Source: an uncultured Oscillospiraceae bacterium (lineage in GTDB: Bacteria > Bacillota > Clostridia > Oscillospirales > Oscillospiraceae). From it: a stretch of 14,204 nt of DNA. Below, one piece after another: positions 13,803 to 14,204 of the stretch. The notes under the pieces were generated by a model that did no database searches, was not told the origin of the DNA, and saw only the letters and a list, made by a program, of their open reading frames with translations. Both the position numbers and the translations under genes were made by a program. The stretch's first letter is position 1. Each line of letters opens with the position of its first letter. The DNA lies in contig CAJOFW010000089.1 in the NCBI GenBank assembly GCA_905234005.1, positions 5,807-20,010 on the forward strand, written 5' to 3'.

Positions 13803-13839
13803 GCGGCGGTTCATCCCCCGGGCGAAAATCAAAAACGTC

Positions 13840-13866
13840 ATCCCCCGTCCGTATAAGGCGGGGGAT
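13840..13866. terminator. Terminator downstream of the response regulator
   Basis: ATCCCCCG (13840-13847) pairs with CGGGGGAT (13859-13866), an 8-bp GC-rich stem with an 11-nt loop, followed by TTTGT. Upstream A-rich sequence gives a U-rich tail on the other strand, so it may work both ways. The rest of 13803-13950 holds no gene. Confidence 0.7.
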
Positions 13867-13952
13867 TTGTCCGTTTCGGGACGGCGGCACGCGTCCGACC
13901 GCTCCGCCGGCGTCAGGACGCCGCCAAACCGTGCCGAACGGCAAGGTTGCGA

Positions 13953-13981
13953 TTGACATTTCCGCCGGGATAATTTATTAT
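13953..13981 (+). promoter_or_regulatory. Sigma-A-type promoter of the lipoprotein gene
   Basis: A perfect TTGACA (13953-13958), a 17-nt spacer and TATTAT (13976-13981) lie about 37 bp before the start codon at 14018. Confidence 0.8.
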
Positions 13982-14017
13982 AGATAGCGATATATTTATG
14001 GAAAGAGGTAATTCACA

Positions 14018-14204
14018 ATGAAGTCCAGTTCCCTGAAAAAGCTTCTGGCGCTCGTGCTCGCGCTCGTCATGGTGACGGCGCTGTGCGCCGTGACGGCGCT
14101 GTGCGCCTGCGGCTCCGGCTCGGGCAGCGCCGATACCGCCCCCGCCACCGAGGAGGCCGCCCCCGCCGAGGAGGCCGCTCCGGCTGAGGAAGCCGCCCCC
14201 GCTG
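14018..14204 (+). CDS. Putative lipoprotein, N-terminal part (cut by window end)
   Basis: Only the first 62 residues are present. They form a lipoprotein signal peptide: basic MKSSSLKK, a long hydrophobic stretch, and a lipobox-like LCA-C with the likely lipidated C31, followed by GSGSGSAD and a flexible linker. The linker has three EEAAPA repeats (from residue 45, 18 nt each, 14150-14203). The h-region contains an exact tandem duplication VTALCA-VTALCA. In Clostridia such openings are common in ABC-transporter substrate-binding proteins, but the functional domain lies outside the window, so no function is assigned. ATG 14018-14020 has AGAGGT at 8 nt and its own strong promoter. Confidence 0.8.
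   Translation, partial: MKSSSLKKLLALVLALVMVTALCAVTALCACGSGSGSADTAPATEEAAPAEEAAPAEEAAPA
14072..14107 (+). repeat. Exact 18-bp tandem duplication in the lipoprotein signal peptide
   Basis: The unit GTGACGGCGCTGTGCGCC occurs twice without mismatch (14072-14089 and 14090-14107) and encodes VTALCA twice, lengthening the hydrophobic core by six residues directly before the lipobox cysteine. Confidence 0.95.

Overview
The window is a high-GC stretch of bacterial chromosome (about 60-65% by eye). It most likely comes from an anaerobic, fermentative, spore-forming Clostridia member of the Oscillospiraceae/Ruminococcaceae type. Supporting signs are a four-subunit pyruvate:ferredoxin oxidoreductase, a T-box riboswitch, a SpoIIQ-like M23 protein, strong AGGAGG ribosome binding sites, sigma-A-like promoters, and a clostridial-looking lipoprotein signal peptide. 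The taxonomic call is inference.

Layout. (1) 1-3720, minus strand: operon porG-porD-porA-porB, tightly packed (ATGA overlap, 0 nt and 1 nt gaps). A roughly 600-nt leader precedes it, holding a strong promoter, a block of inverted repeats, and a complete T-box riboswitch whose specifier reads as AUC (isoleucine). (2) 3712-4665, plus strand: a divergently transcribed, degenerate cobalamin-biosynthesis methyltransferase relative (CbiE/CbiT-like). Its promoter shares the -35 element with the por promoter. (3) 4824-5540, minus strand: a membrane-anchored M23 peptidase of SpoIIQ type. (4) 5633-11043, minus strand: trmL, then pgk-tpiA-gpmI-eno, a lower-glycolysis operon without gap. (5) 11188-13802: a divergent two-component pair, a membrane histidine kinase on the minus strand and an OmpR-type regulator on the plus strand. 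(6) 14018-14204: the start of a lipoprotein gene cut by the window edge.

Functionally, the glycolytic block runs from 1,3-bisphosphoglycerate to phosphoenolpyruvate, and Por joins pyruvate to acetyl-CoA and reduced ferredoxin, so most of the window is central carbon metabolism. The least expected element is the isoleucine-type T-box on por. It suggests this Por makes a 2-oxoacid for isoleucine synthesis by reductive carboxylation (for example 2-oxobutyrate from propionyl-CoA), rather than serving only catabolism. The degenerate CbiET-like protein next to it is the best candidate for an undescribed function. No CRISPR array, transposase, tRNA or rRNA was seen.
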